The position numbers were made by a program, and so were the translations under genes. Below are positions 45,125 through 53,225 of a stretch of 64,000 nucleotides of DNA, piece after piece. Positions within the stretch are counted from its first letter, which is position 1. Every line of letters begins with the position of its first letter. Origin of the DNA: Peptoniphilus_A olsenii (GTDB lineage Bacteria; Bacillota; Clostridia; Tissierellales; Peptoniphilaceae); assembly GCF_040545475.1 (NCBI RefSeq), contig NZ_JBEPMA010000001.1, positions 268,815 through 332,814 of the forward strand, read 5' to 3'. Under the pieces are notes generated by a model. That model did not search any database and had not been told where the DNA came from. It saw nothing but the letters and a program-made list of their open reading frames with translations.

Positions 45125-45625
45125 TTATTTTAAATCTTCCTCTTTTACAAAAGTTCCGTCAATTATTCTGCCCTTTCTACCTTTGATTTCCTCGTATGCA
45201 CTTTCAACACATTTAACAAAATCTAAACCATAAATATCTGCTATTGCCATTAAATTTGCTAATCCATAATATAGAGTATCCTCATAATATCCGTTTCTGA
45301 TTACATCTGTTATCCCTTGTGCTAAGCAATCAATCTCTTCTTTTTTGTCTTCTTCCAAGTATGTTTTTATGTTTTTTTCTATTTCTTTATAATAATCTTC
45401 AAAAACATCTAATTTCATATCAAGCATATTTCCTATAACTAATGTCACAAAAATATCTCCTATTGAATCTTTAATAACATCAATTTTGTTTTTGGAAATT
45501 CCAATAATTAGTTCTGATATTTCTTCACAAGTCTTTACTTGTTGACTTTTTACAGTTCCTTTTTTGTCTAATTCTCTATCTTTTCCCCATTGCTCAATTT
45601 TATTTATTAATTCTTTAATTTTCAT
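45125..45625 (-). CDS. MazG-like nucleotide pyrophosphohydrolase
   Basis: 166 residues, all helical. KTCEEISELIIGISKNKIDVIKDSIGDIFVTLV contains the E-E-x-x-E..E-x-x-D metal-binding pattern of MazG-type enzymes (about residues 33-60). Probably hydrolyses nucleoside triphosphates or alarmone-related substrates during infection. Confidence 0.75.
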   Translation of the reverse strand: MKIKELINKIEQWGKDRELDKKGTVKSQQVKTCEEISELIIGISKNKIDVIKDSIGDIFVTLVIGNMLDMKLDVFEDYYKEIEKNIKTYLEEDKKEEIDCLAQGITDVIRNGYYEDTLYYGLANLMAIADIYGLDFVKCVESAYEEIKGRKGRIIDGTFVKEEDLK

Positions 45626-45636
45626 TTTTTACTCCG

Positions 45637-45913
45637 TTCTACTCCGTTTTACTCAACTTTAATTCCAACATTCTCTTAGCATTGTTTTTATCTTCAGAAT
45701 CATCTTTTTTATAAATTTCTATCAATTTCTCTAAATAATCTTTTGCTTTCATCAAGTCATCAGCCTTATTTTTATTGTTAAATCTAACTAAATATTTGAG
45801 GACGTTAAATAAATACTTTCTTCCGTTTCCAAGTGATTGTTATCGACTATTGCAATAATAGTTTTTATAGTGTCCTCGCCATTAATTTTGTAATGGTCGG
45901 GATTATTCCTCAT
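45637..45913 (-). pseudogene. DUF3310 protein, frame broken
   Basis: The 5' frame starts NPDHYKINGEDTIKTIIAIV and stops early. The -1 frame carries the rest, QSLGNGRKYLFNVLKYLVRF then DDLMKAKDYLEKL, which is the DUF3310 core. The break near 45835-45845 is not at a slippery run. One lost base explains it. Mutation or sequence error. Confidence 0.65.
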
Positions 45914-46334
45914 CTTCCACCTCAATTTGTTCAAAATCATCTAGAGTTGTATTGTATCTTTCCTTTATTTCATCTATTTCTACTTGGGTAAATTGAGTTT
46001 GTGAGTTTTCACTCTGTGTAATAGTGTTAAGCTTGAAAATACCAATTTCACTATTAAAGTTCAAATATTTTAATGGTTTGCTCTCTAAGAATCTATGTTC
46101 CAACCAATATTTCTTTTCTTCTTTTCTTTCTTCTACTGGTGTGTTTGTATATTCCATTATTAACTTGAATAAATTATATATTTTAGTAACATCTGTATCT
46201 TTATCAATAAACTTTCCTTCAATTACAAAGTCTCTATATTCATCTGTTCCTATTGTCGCTATAGCATAAGTATCGTCTTCATAATATAGTTCCTCTTCAC
46301 TAATTTCTTTGTCAAATATATATATCTTTGCCAT
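45903..46334 (-). CDS. Phage protein of unknown function, possibly 5'-extended
   Basis: 143 residues, acidic at the end. An upstream ATG (46393) with a short frame (KTQTFIKEVEQLGFYTLT..) reaches a stop inside a TA-repeat (ATATATATAT, about 46315-46325). Joining the frames there would give a protein starting with a typical small phage-protein domain. The ATG at 46334 has no ribosome site, which favours the joined form. Confidence 0.5.
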   Translation of the reverse strand: MAKIYIFDKEISEEELYYEDDTYAIATIGTDEYRDFVIEGKFIDKDTDVTKIYNLFKLIMEYTNTPVEERKEEKKYWLEHRFLESKPLKYLNFNSEIGIFKLNTITQSENSQTQFTQVEIDEIKERYNTTLDDFEQIEVEDEE

Positions 46335-46398
46335 CTGTTAATGTGTAAAATCCTAACTGTTCTACTTCCTTTATAAAGGTTTGTGTTTTCATTATTTT

Positions 46399-46737
46399 TC
46401 ACTCTCTCCAAGTATCATAAATTTCTAAAATTGGATATTCATAACTTGAATACCTAATAATGATATCTCCATATTTTTCTTGTAATTTCATCAAATCTTC
46501 AAGTGTATTTATTTCAACTAAATAGCAATTTACTTCAACATCTCTAACTATAGTTTTATCTGGCAATACTCTATGATTAGTTCCTTTTGCTTTAAAATTG
46601 CAATTATGTCTTTCATCAAACGCTTCAAAGCTTGGCAATAAGTAACATTCAGTTTCAATACAACTACCTTGGTATGCTTCTTTTATTGGTTGGATATCAT
46701 CGCTCCATTCTGATGTTCTCTCTACTTTAAAAATCAT
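46399..46737 (-). CDS. Phage protein of unknown function
   Basis: 112 residues, mixed alpha/beta, with DIQPIKEAYQGSCIETECYL and IRYSSYEYPILEIYD. No family recognised. Early operon, between the methyltransferase and unknown gene 45903. Confidence 0.5.
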   Translation of the reverse strand: MIFKVERTSEWSDDIQPIKEAYQGSCIETECYLLPSFEAFDERHNCNFKAKGTNHRVLPDKTIVRDVEVNCYLVEINTLEDLMKLQEKYGDIIIRYSSYEYPILEIYDTWRE

Positions 46738-46746
46738 TGTTATCTC

Positions 46747-47589
46747 CTAGTTAAAGTTATCTACTGTCAATTGAGATAGTTCCCAAATATCATTCTTATT
46801 TAGCATCTTTTCCAATGCGTTCTCATAGAAATCTTTCTCTATTTCAAATCCGTAAGAATTCCTACCTAGTTCTAACGCTGCTCTTAATGTTGCTCCGCTT
46901 CCTGCTACTGGATCTATAACTACATCGCCTTTATCTGTAAATATTTCAATTAGTTCTTTAAGCACTCCTACAGGTTTTTGTGTCGGGTGTACTTTAGGAT
47001 ATTTCTTTGAATTATCTCTTTTCCATTCAAACCAGTTGAAAATCATTTTTCCTTTACCTGTTTCTTTTTTTCCGTTGTTAAACTTTGGTAGCTTATCCCT
47101 ATATAAAACTACTGCGTGTTCAGTTGCTCCAACTATTTTCATGTTTGCTTTTAAAACTTGTGCTGAATAATTTTTTATAAAAAATATTGGATATGACTTC
47201 ATAAATCCATATTTTTTACCATATTCAACTACTGTTGGTATTTGTTCAAAGCTACAAAATACAATCATTGCAGGTGCTTTATTTCTTTCTTTAGGTTCTT
47301 TTATAAGCATCTTTGAACAAAAGTGCATAAACTCTGCAATTCTAAATGTTTCATCCGTTTTAAAAAATGATTTCTTAGCTAGTTTGCTTTCTCCGTTTTT
47401 ATTATCTCCGTCTTTATACCAAACTGGATTACTCGCATAAGCATCAACCCCTATTCTGTAAGGTATATCTGCAATAACTAACTGTGCTTTAGGTATGTTG
47501 TACCTTTTATAATTTTGAAAATTATCCCTATAAAGTTCACATTTTATTTCTTGATTACTCTTTCTTGCTACTGCTTCCACTCTATACAC
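46747..47589 (-). CDS. DNA adenine or cytosine-N4 methyltransferase
   Basis: 280 residues of the N6/N4 methylase family, beta class order: motif IV ADIPY (40-44) before motif I region VIDPVAGSGATLRAALELG (near 235-255), with HPTQKPVGVLKELIE between. Sequence target unknown. Starts at GTG 47589, or the GTG nine bases downstream. No cognate restriction enzyme is adjacent, so it probably shields phage DNA from host restriction. Confidence 0.85.
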   Translation of the reverse strand: MYRVEAVARKSNQEIKCELYRDNFQNYKRYNIPKAQLVIADIPYRIGVDAYASNPVWYKDGDNKNGESKLAKKSFFKTDETFRIAEFMHFCSKMLIKEPKERNKAPAMIVFCSFEQIPTVVEYGKKYGFMKSYPIFFIKNYSAQVLKANMKIVGATEHAVVLYRDKLPKFNNGKKETGKGKMIFNWFEWKRDNSKKYPKVHPTQKPVGVLKELIEIFTDKGDVVIDPVAGSGATLRAALELGRNSYGFEIEKDFYENALEKMLNKNDIWELSQLTVDNFN

Positions 47590-47597
47590 CTACCTAT

Positions 47598-48017
47598 TCA
47601 AAATGGAATGTCATTATTATTTACTGGGAAAAATCCGTCATAGTTTTGGTCTTGCACTTCACTATCTCCACCATTTTTGTCTCTAGAGTCTATAAAAGTA
47701 AATCCATCGACTATAACATTTGTTATATAAATCCTTTGTCCTTCTTTATTTTCATAGCTTCCAGTCTGTATATGTCCTTCTACTCCAAGCTGATTTCCCT
47801 TGCCTACATAATTAGAAAGTGTCTCAGCAGTTTTACCAAATGCTATGCAACCAATAAAATCTGCAGTTGGTAAATTGTTTCTTTCTGCTTCCTGTCTTTT
47901 TTCTTTTGTCATTTTTCTATTTATTGCCAAAGTAAATCGACCTATCGCCATTTGTGAATTTGTGTATCTCAATTCAATATCTTTAGTCAAACGTCCTATT
48001 AATATAACCTTATTCAT
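47598..48017 (-). CDS. Single-stranded DNA-binding protein
   Basis: 139 residues: MNKVILIGRLTKDIELRYT start, OB-fold with IGCIAFGKTAETLSNYVGKG, and the acidic tip ending NDIPF that contacts partner proteins. Coats phage replication intermediates. Confidence 0.93.
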   Translation of the reverse strand: MNKVILIGRLTKDIELRYTNSQMAIGRFTLAINRKMTKEKRQEAERNNLPTADFIGCIAFGKTAETLSNYVGKGNQLGVEGHIQTGSYENKEGQRIYITNVIVDGFTFIDSRDKNGGDSEVQDQNYDGFFPVNNNDIPF

Positions 48018-48020
48018 TTT

Positions 48021-48239
48021 TCAATCTCCCATTCTATTTTCAACCCAAATTTCTATAATCTTATCTTTTTTTAAATAAACGCTATATGCCCCCTCAAGTT
48101 CATCTTCACATTTTATATATTCGTTGCCGTTAAAATATCTACTCCAAAATTTAGCTTCGCTTTCTGCAAAAACAACTTTGCTTGGAGGATTACAATAATC
48201 TAGTGTTTCGTCTTGATAATATAAAGTAACCTCAATCAT
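48021..48239 (-). CDS. Small phage protein of unknown function
   Basis: 72 residues, beta-rich, acidic. ATG 48239 is preferred since AAAGGAG precedes it. Not recognised. Lies between the DUF1064 and ssb genes. Confidence 0.5.
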   Translation of the reverse strand: MIEVTLYYQDETLDYCNPPSKVVFAESEAKFWSRYFNGNEYIKCEDELEGAYSVYLKKDKIIEIWVENRMGD

Positions 48240-48249
48240 AATTTCTCCT

Positions 48250-48591
48250 TTAAATTTCATAAAATTTATAATCTTGACCGTATCTTTTCAAAAATAATTT
48301 CTTTTTTATCATGTAAACTTGGGTCTTTACCCCTTTTACATCTTCCACTATCCATTTTTTCTGTTCGTTATCCCAGTATTTAAAATCTGCTACATACTCG
48401 ATTTTTCTGTGGGTAGCTCCGTCTAATTTAAATTTATCTTGCAATAAGAATCTCGGCTGCAATTCCAAATCTCTAATTTCCCCTGCTCTCCTTAGAATTT
48501 TTAATTCTCGGTATCTTGCAGCTTCTTTTCTACTATCAAATTTTATTCCGTCAACTAAAGTTTTTACTGCGTTATACTTGCCTCTCCTCAA
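48250..48591 (-). CDS. DUF1064 putative nuclease/resolvase
   Basis: 113 residues. The KFDSRKEAARYRELKILRRAGEI start and YVADFKYWD..VEDVKGVKT end match DUF1064, which has a PD-(D/E)XK-like arrangement (E18-like Glu, D-F and E-D-V-K). Probable Holliday-junction or recombination nuclease. Confidence 0.78.
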   Translation of the reverse strand: MRRGKYNAVKTLVDGIKFDSRKEAARYRELKILRRAGEIRDLELQPRFLLQDKFKLDGATHRKIEYVADFKYWDNEQKKWIVEDVKGVKTQVYMIKKKLFLKRYGQDYKFYEI

Positions 48592-48839
48592 AGATAACTC
48601 CTTCCAAATATTTTTATAAACTCATCTCTAGTATGTGTTTTTTCAAACTCTAATTGTCCTCGCCTTTTACTCCACTCCATTAATTTTTTGTTTTTGTGTA
48701 GTCGTGTATGACACTCACGACAAATTTTTATAGTCAATTTATATTTATCTGCCAGTTGTCTTAACCCTCTACCAAAAATCAAGTGGTGTTCTTCCAGTTT
48801 CCTAAATCTACCACATATTTCGCATTCTTTTATTTCCAA
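48588..48839 (-). CDS. HNH endonuclease-like protein
   Basis: 83 residues with zinc-type CEICGRF..CRECH and an HNH core (LEEHHLIFGRG, then ICRECHTRLHKN). Small phage HNH or DUF968-type recombination endonuclease. Overlaps both neighbours. Confidence 0.75.
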   Translation of the reverse strand: MEIKECEICGRFRKLEEHHLIFGRGLRQLADKYKLTIKICRECHTRLHKNKKLMEWSKRRGQLEFEKTHTRDEFIKIFGRSYL

Positions 48840-49351
48840 AACAGCTCCTCGTATTCCGAGCGATAATCTATGATTGTCACTCCATTTTCACTTGCTATTT
48901 TTAAAAAATAGTCAATCAAATTGCCCATTTGTTTTTTGTCAAACTTACTAGAGCCGACAAAACACCTCAAAAGCACCGAGTTTCCAAAATCCTCTAAGAT
49001 TTTGTAACTCCTAAAAGCACTTTTAAAAATATTTATGCTTTTTTTGGGTATGATAATATCCTCATATTCTGCCCCCACTGCCTCTATACCGTCTATATAC
49101 AGTGCAAGTCTATTTTCTTCCGTGGGTACTCCATTTATTTTTTTGTCAATATCTCCGATAATCGCCCACAACAAATTGTTTTGTCTTAAAGTTCTACTAC
49201 TTTTTACGTTTGATATTTTGATGTTGTAAAAATCATCTTGATTTAATTTTTCAATCTCATTCACATCAAGTGTTCTGTTAACCTCAAAGCTTATGATAGG
49301 TTTCCCAAATTCGTTAAAGCTTAAATTTTTAAAATTTCCAGTTAATTTCAT
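48830..49351 (-). CDS. NinB/YqaN-like recombination protein
   Basis: 173 residues. SRTLRQNNLLWAIIGDIDK resembles the S-x-x-Q-N-x-x-W-x-x-x-x-D signature of NinB-like proteins and putative HNHc nucleases next to DUF1064. Likely role in annealing or resolution with ERF and SSB. Confidence 0.6.
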   Translation of the reverse strand: MKLTGNFKNLSFNEFGKPIISFEVNRTLDVNEIEKLNQDDFYNIKISNVKSSRTLRQNNLLWAIIGDIDKKINGVPTEENRLALYIDGIEAVGAEYEDIIIPKKSINIFKSAFRSYKILEDFGNSVLLRCFVGSSKFDKKQMGNLIDYFLKIASENGVTIIDYRSEYEELFWK

Positions 49352-49542
49352 ATTTTTTCAACCTTTTCAATTTTTGCGACCGTAACTGCGTTGTAATTGC
49401 TATCGTCCTGTAACTCAACTTGTATAAGTTCAGCCGTTTTTGTTTTTCTAAAAATAATCGCATTTATGTGTTTATAAACAATGCCACCAAGTTTTACTTT
49501 TTGTCGCTCTCGCATTGCTTTTACTGCCTCTTTGTAAGTCAT
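49348..49542 (-). CDS. Small phage protein of unknown function
   Basis: 64 residues; starts TYKEAVKAMRERQKVKLGGI, then an IELQ-type strand pattern. Overlaps neighbours by four bases on each side, so co-translated. Not recognised. Confidence 0.5.
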   Translation of the reverse strand: MTYKEAVKAMRERQKVKLGGIVYKHINAIIFRKTKTAELIQVELQDDSNYNAVTVAKIEKVEKI

Positions 49543-50309
49543 TGCAACCTCAAATTTTTGTCTTTATCACGATATAAATTTATAACAAATTTGCCTGCTT
49601 TAGCCTTTATCCTGCCTGCTAAAGATTCGTCAATTTTTACTAACTCATCATGTGTCAACTCTGTTGATATTATTGTTTTTAGTTTATTATTTGCTCTAAA
49701 GTTTAGTAATTCCCACGTTTTTGTAATATCAGCATTAGTTAAACTTATACCGTTGTCGCTTATTGCTTTTTTAAACATATCATCAATGTATAAACACTCA
49801 ACACGCTTTAACTCGTCTATTAAACTTGTGTCATCAAAATTTTTGAGTTTGTCTATTTCGTCAGTCCAAACAATGTGCTTAACTCTTATGTTTTTGCGAC
49901 TTTGATAGTTTGAAATTGCCGAGCATATATGTGTTTTGCCTGCTCCACTTTGTCCACCGATAAAAAACCAGTCTTTAGTTTTTGCATTTTCTTCTGCTAA
50001 ATTTTTTATGTTTTTTTGCCAATCATGGGTAACAAAAAAGTTGTCAAAACTAAATTTTAATAAAGGTTTAGTACCACTTTTTTCTGCTTTTGTTTCGGCT
50101 TTTTTGCTTTTAATACATGAACATTCTGTCACATATGGATAGTAAATTCCATTTTCTTTTTTAATTTGCATAATATAGCCCTTATCTCTACATTTAGTGC
50201 AGTTAGTTTCTGAGCCAATTGCCGAGTTAAAGCCGTTCATTTCAAAAATTGCTAACTTTTTTTGTTCTTCGTCAGTCCAAATATTTTTTTGCTCTTTTAA
50301 ACTGTCCAT
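49539..50309 (-). CDS. DnaC-like helicase loader ATPase
   Basis: 256 residues: zinc-binding N-terminus (CTKCRDKGYI..CSCIK), Walker A GGQSGAGKTH (near residue 125), Walker B LYIDDMFK, and sensor STELTHDEL. Loads the replicative helicase at the origin defined by the upstream initiator. ATG 50309 behind GGTGG. Confidence 0.85.
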   Translation of the reverse strand: MDSLKEQKNIWTDEEQKKLAIFEMNGFNSAIGSETNCTKCRDKGYIMQIKKENGIYYPYVTECSCIKSKKAETKAEKSGTKPLLKFSFDNFFVTHDWQKNIKNLAEENAKTKDWFFIGGQSGAGKTHICSAISNYQSRKNIRVKHIVWTDEIDKLKNFDDTSLIDELKRVECLYIDDMFKKAISDNGISLTNADITKTWELLNFRANNKLKTIISTELTHDELVKIDESLAGRIKAKAGKFVINLYRDKDKNLRLQ

Positions 50310-50318
50310 AGCTACCAC

Positions 50319-51134
50319 CTATAGCCATATCCCACAATGTGGAAGGTCGTCATCTTCATTTTTTTGTTTGTAAGGCGTTTTATTAAATTGTTTGTTTTTT
50401 AACTCATAAAAACCCTGCCAACTGTTTTGTATAGACTGATTTATAATCGCCAGTCGCTCGTCTCTATCTTGTGATAATCTCATAAGAGCGTTTATATTTA
50501 ATTTCATTGCTCTAGCAGTTAAAGGTTTCTTGACTAGTTTTCTCATTTTCTCAAATTCTTTTAAAGCGTCTATCATTTCGTTATCGCTTTCTAAAAAATC
50601 AAATTCTTTTAAAACGTCATCAACCTTTTTATTTTTAGATTTATTTTTGGAAACCTCGCCTCCATTTTCCCCTCGGGGGGATATAGGGGGGTTATTATAT
50701 TTATTATTAACTGTATTATTATATTTATTATTAACTGTGAAGTTTTTTTCACTAGGTTCGGAAGATTTTTTCACTACCCCCGTGAAGTTTTTTTCACTAG
50801 GTTCGGAAGATTTTTTCACTACCCCGTGAAAATTGTTTCCATTAGTTTGAGGGTTATTATTTAAATAAATATACCTACATTTAATATTTTTTGTTCCCTC
50901 TTCGTAAATATTTTTTGTGCAAATATAGCCTTGTTTTTCTAAATTATTAATCCAGTTGATAATACTGCGGTTACTTACTCCATAAAGTTCGGCAAAATAG
51001 CCGTTAGTAGCCCAACAATACCCTTTTTCATTTGCTAACGCTGTTATTTCTGCATATAACAATTTTGCATTAGCCGTTAAATCTTTGTCATATCTCACGT
51101 TTGCAGGTATTATTGCATAGTACCCTCTATCCAT
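50319..51134 (-). CDS. Phage replication initiator (winged helix)
   Basis: 271 residues. The N-terminal winged-helix (AKLLYAEITALANEKGYCWA, then YFAELYGVSNRSIINWINNL) is the phage replisome-organiser type. The middle is low-complexity and contains two copies of a 15-residue and two of an 8-residue repeat. The C-terminal domain (KPLTARAMKLNINALMRLS) probably contacts the helicase loader. ATG 51134 behind GGAG. Confidence 0.8.
   Translation of the reverse strand: MDRGYYAIIPANVRYDKDLTANAKLLYAEITALANEKGYCWATNGYFAELYGVSNRSIINWINNLEKQGYICTKNIYEEGTKNIKCRYIYLNNNPQTNGNNFHGVVKKSSEPSEKNFTGVVKKSSEPSEKNFTVNNKYNNTVNNKYNNPPISPRGENGGEVSKNKSKNKKVDDVLKEFDFLESDNEMIDALKEFEKMRKLVKKPLTARAMKLNINALMRLSQDRDERLAIINQSIQNSWQGFYELKNKQFNKTPYKQKNEDDDLPHCGIWL
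50692..50830. repeat. Tandem repeats in initiator gene, probable phage origin
   Basis: Two 24-bp units (50692-50715, 50716-50739) and two 45-bp units (50737-50781, 50782-50825). Each 45-bp unit carries the palindrome GTGAAGTTTTTTTCAC. AT-rich units next to palindromic iterons inside the initiator gene are the usual layout of phage origins. Confidence 0.7.
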
Positions 51135-51146
51135 ACTCAAACTCCT

Positions 51147-51746
51147 TTACCAAGTAGCTATTGTTTTTTTAGTTTTTTCCAACTGTGCATCTGTCAGTCC
51201 GTCCAAATTGTCGACTTTTAAATTTTGTTGTAGCCAATTTACAAATGTATCAAAACTAATTTTTTTAGTTGCTAAAATTTGTGCTATCTCTTGTCGGTAT
51301 TGTTTAGTTTCCTTTGTAGTCGTTTTATTTGCCCCTAAATCATCTTTATTGGTATAATCGCTATCCTTTGTATCATCTATGGCAAATAAACCATTTAAAG
51401 CATATTTTCGAGCGTATGAAGATGTACTCCCAGTTATTTGTGCCGAGTCCATTTTCTTTTTTTCTAAAGCCTCTCTTGCATATGCATGATTTTCTATACA
51501 CCCTTGCGATTGTGTATCATACAATCTCGCAGTTGATTTGAGATAGTATCTATCGCCGATTAATTCAACCTTATCATTGATTAAAAGTACTGTTTGTGTC
51601 TCTAATAGCAACGGTTTAACCGCCTCTAAAATATCTTCACAATTTCTGTATTTATAGTTCCCAAACTCGTTAAATTGATTTTTTGGTGCTTTTAATCTAC
51701 TTTGTATAATCAATAGCTTTTCGTAAATAGTTGTTGTTTTTTCCAT
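51147..51746 (-). CDS. ERF-family single-strand annealing protein
   Basis: 199 residues. The ERF core is at about 10-130 (NYKYRNCEDILEAVKPLL, ending AQITGSTSSYARKYALNGLF). C-terminal helical tail. Pairs complementary strands in phage recombination. ATG 51746 after AGAGGTG. Confidence 0.85.
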   Translation of the reverse strand: MEKTTTIYEKLLIIQSRLKAPKNQFNEFGNYKYRNCEDILEAVKPLLLETQTVLLINDKVELIGDRYYLKSTARLYDTQSQGCIENHAYAREALEKKKMDSAQITGSTSSYARKYALNGLFAIDDTKDSDYTNKDDLGANKTTTKETKQYRQEIAQILATKKISFDTFVNWLQQNLKVDNLDGLTDAQLEKTKKTIATW

Positions 51747-51759
51747 GTTCTGCACCTCT

Positions 51760-52230
51760 TTATCTAATTCTTAAACTTTCGCTTTGTACAAGTTCTACCG
51801 CACCTGTTAAAAGACCATTTTTAACTGCCTCTTTTACATCACTCTTTAACAACTTTTTCTCAATTTTGAAATAATCTTCAGGTATTTTAGTCTCGTCAAT
51901 TATTTTTAAACTTGGAGCATTTTTTTGTATATTAAAGCTAAATAGTTTTGTCTTAAACTTTCTTTTGTTAAGTGCTATCATAGATGATTGTAAATACTCT
52001 TTAATATCTTTTTGTCTATTTTCTAAAGCTTTTCTTCTGTTGTATAATCTTTTTTCTTCGTCTTTTATTCCGTTTATTTCCTTGTCAAAATCTCTTAAAA
52101 GTTTTGCAATATTATCAGCTTTTACTTCAATCTCATCATCAATATTTGATAAAGCAATGTGTAAATCTTCATCTTCTATGTCTAAATCCATTAAATTTTG
52201 ATACATTTCTGTTAATTCATATAATTTCAT
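51760..52230 (-). CDS. Siphovirus Gp157-family protein
   Basis: 156 residues: MKLYELTEMYQNLMDL start, a long coiled coil (20-90) and a TKLFSFNIQKNAPSLKI / IPEDYFKIEKKLLKSDVKEAVKNG end, all diagnostic of Gp157. Family genes lie upstream of annealing proteins; a role in phage resistance was reported for one, the mechanism is unclear. Confidence 0.82.
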   Translation of the reverse strand: MKLYELTEMYQNLMDLDIEDEDLHIALSNIDDEIEVKADNIAKLLRDFDKEINGIKDEEKRLYNRRKALENRQKDIKEYLQSSMIALNKRKFKTKLFSFNIQKNAPSLKIIDETKIPEDYFKIEKKLLKSDVKEAVKNGLLTGAVELVQSESLRIR

Positions 52231-52423
52231 TTGTTTCCTCCTCTAAAATATCTATTTTTATACCGTTAATTTTTTGCACGTCTTTAATAATAAAGTTGTC
52301 TATTAATTTGTTGATTATATACGTATAGCCATCTATCAATATTTCACTTTTTGATTTAAAATGTGAAACTTTGTTTAAATGTTTTTCGTTTATTTCTAAT
52401 TCAAAATTTATATTTATTTTCAT
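52217..52423 (-). CDS. Small phage protein of unknown function
   Basis: 68 residues, alternating hydrophobic and charged, start MKININFELEIN. Overlaps the Gp157 gene by 14 bases. Not recognised. Confidence 0.5.
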   Translation of the reverse strand: MKININFELEINEKHLNKVSHFKSKSEILIDGYTYIINKLIDNFIIKDVQKINGIKIDILEEETNEII

Positions 52424-52429
52424 TTTTGT

Positions 52430-52522
52430 TTATCCTCTTTTCGTGTTATAATTAAGATAATAATAATTTTTGTTTGGTCTTGATACTTTAGTCGGTGCAA
52501 GACCTTTTTTATTGCCAGTCAT
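52430..52522 (-). CDS. Tiny phage protein, 30 residues
   Basis: ATG 52522 has GAGG nine bases before it. The product is basic and tyrosine-rich (VSRPNKNYYYLNYNTKRG). Tightly packed between its neighbours. Low certainty because of its size. Confidence 0.4.
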   Translation of the reverse strand: MTGNKKGLAPTKVSRPNKNYYYLNYNTKRG

Positions 52523-52531
52523 TTTTGTGCC

Positions 52532-52699
52532 TCATATCAAAGATTTAATTAATAAATCTATAATCATTGTGCCTTTATACAATGCTAAACAAGCTATTTT
52601 TATTAGTGTTACAATTAATAAATAGTTTATTGTCGCAAGTATTATAAGACCTGCAATACGTCTTATAGTTAAATTCAAATTTTTAAAACTCAATCTCAT
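52532..52699 (-). CDS. Small phage membrane protein, 55 residues
   Basis: One long or two short membrane segments (IAGLIILATINYLLIVTLI, then IACLAL). Ribosome site AAGGAACAAG. Overlaps the gene at 52683. Possible immunity or exclusion peptide, but that is a guess from location. Confidence 0.5.
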   Translation of the reverse strand: MRLSFKNLNLTIRRIAGLIILATINYLLIVTLIKIACLALYKGTMIIDLLIKSLI

Positions 52700-52811
52700 C
52701 TTCTTGTTCCTTTACATACTCCAAAAATTTATCGACCATTAATCCAATAAAACTGTCCCAATCTGCCTTGTTTTCAGTTTGTTCTGTTTCCACAATTAAT
52801 TCTCTTTTCAT
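52683..52811 (-). CDS. Small acidic phage protein, 42 residues
   Basis: Acidic helix (KADWDSFIGLMVDKFLEYV, ending EQEDEIEF). GGAG before ATG 52811. Second gene of the early operon after the Cro-like regulator. Not recognised. Confidence 0.5.
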   Translation of the reverse strand: MKRELIVETEQTENKADWDSFIGLMVDKFLEYVKEQEDEIEF

Positions 52812-52813
52812 GA

Positions 52814-53053
52814 TTACGCTCCTTTGTACTGTTCATTTTTCTGAACTTTTACTGTGAAAAAATAAATTGGTATTTCTTTGTGAGGTATATCTAACAAGTT
52901 GCAAATTTGAAAGATTTCTTGCGAAGTAAAATCTGATAGGTTATGCATTTTTGAATAAAATGTGGTACTACCCATATCTAGATATCTTGTAAAATTTTTG
53001 TATGTGTCAAATTTTTCTACAATTCTACCTTTTAATTTTGAATAATCAAACAT
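52814..53053 (-). CDS. Cro-like regulator (DUF739-type)
   Basis: 79 residues with KFDTYKNFTRYLDMGSTTFYSK and FTSQEIFQICNLLDIPHKEI, an HTH of the DUF739/Cro type. First gene of the leftward early operon, divergent from the repressor, the classical lysis/lysogeny switch arrangement. Confidence 0.75.
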   Translation of the reverse strand: MFDYSKLKGRIVEKFDTYKNFTRYLDMGSTTFYSKMHNLSDFTSQEIFQICNLLDIPHKEIPIYFFTVKVQKNEQYKGA

Positions 53054-53103
53054 ATATATTCACTTCCTTTCTTTTTTAAAGTTTTGATTTCTGAACTGCC
53101 TAT

Positions 53104-53132
53104 ATAGTACCCTATTTTGAAATTAATGTCAA
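53104..53132 (-). promoter_or_regulatory. Leftward early promoter of the phage
   Basis: TTGACA (53127-53132), 17-base spacer, TACTAT (53104-53109), directed at the Cro-like gene. The intergenic region also contains TTCTGAAC-like half-sites (for example near 53089) that could be operators. Confidence 0.75.
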
Positions 53133-53171
53133 CACGTTTCTAAACTTTTTTTATAAAATTTAATTTTAGTG

Positions 53172-53200
53172 TTCCGTTTTCTGTATTTTTGTGTTATAAT
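53172..53200 (+). promoter_or_regulatory. Repressor maintenance promoter
   Basis: Consensus -10 TATAAT (53195-53200) with a weak -35 TTCCGT (53172-53177) at 17 bases. Divergent from the strong early promoter, as expected for a cI-type promoter. Confidence 0.6.
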
Positions 53201-53225
53201 ATAGATAACAAAGGGGGTGATTAAA

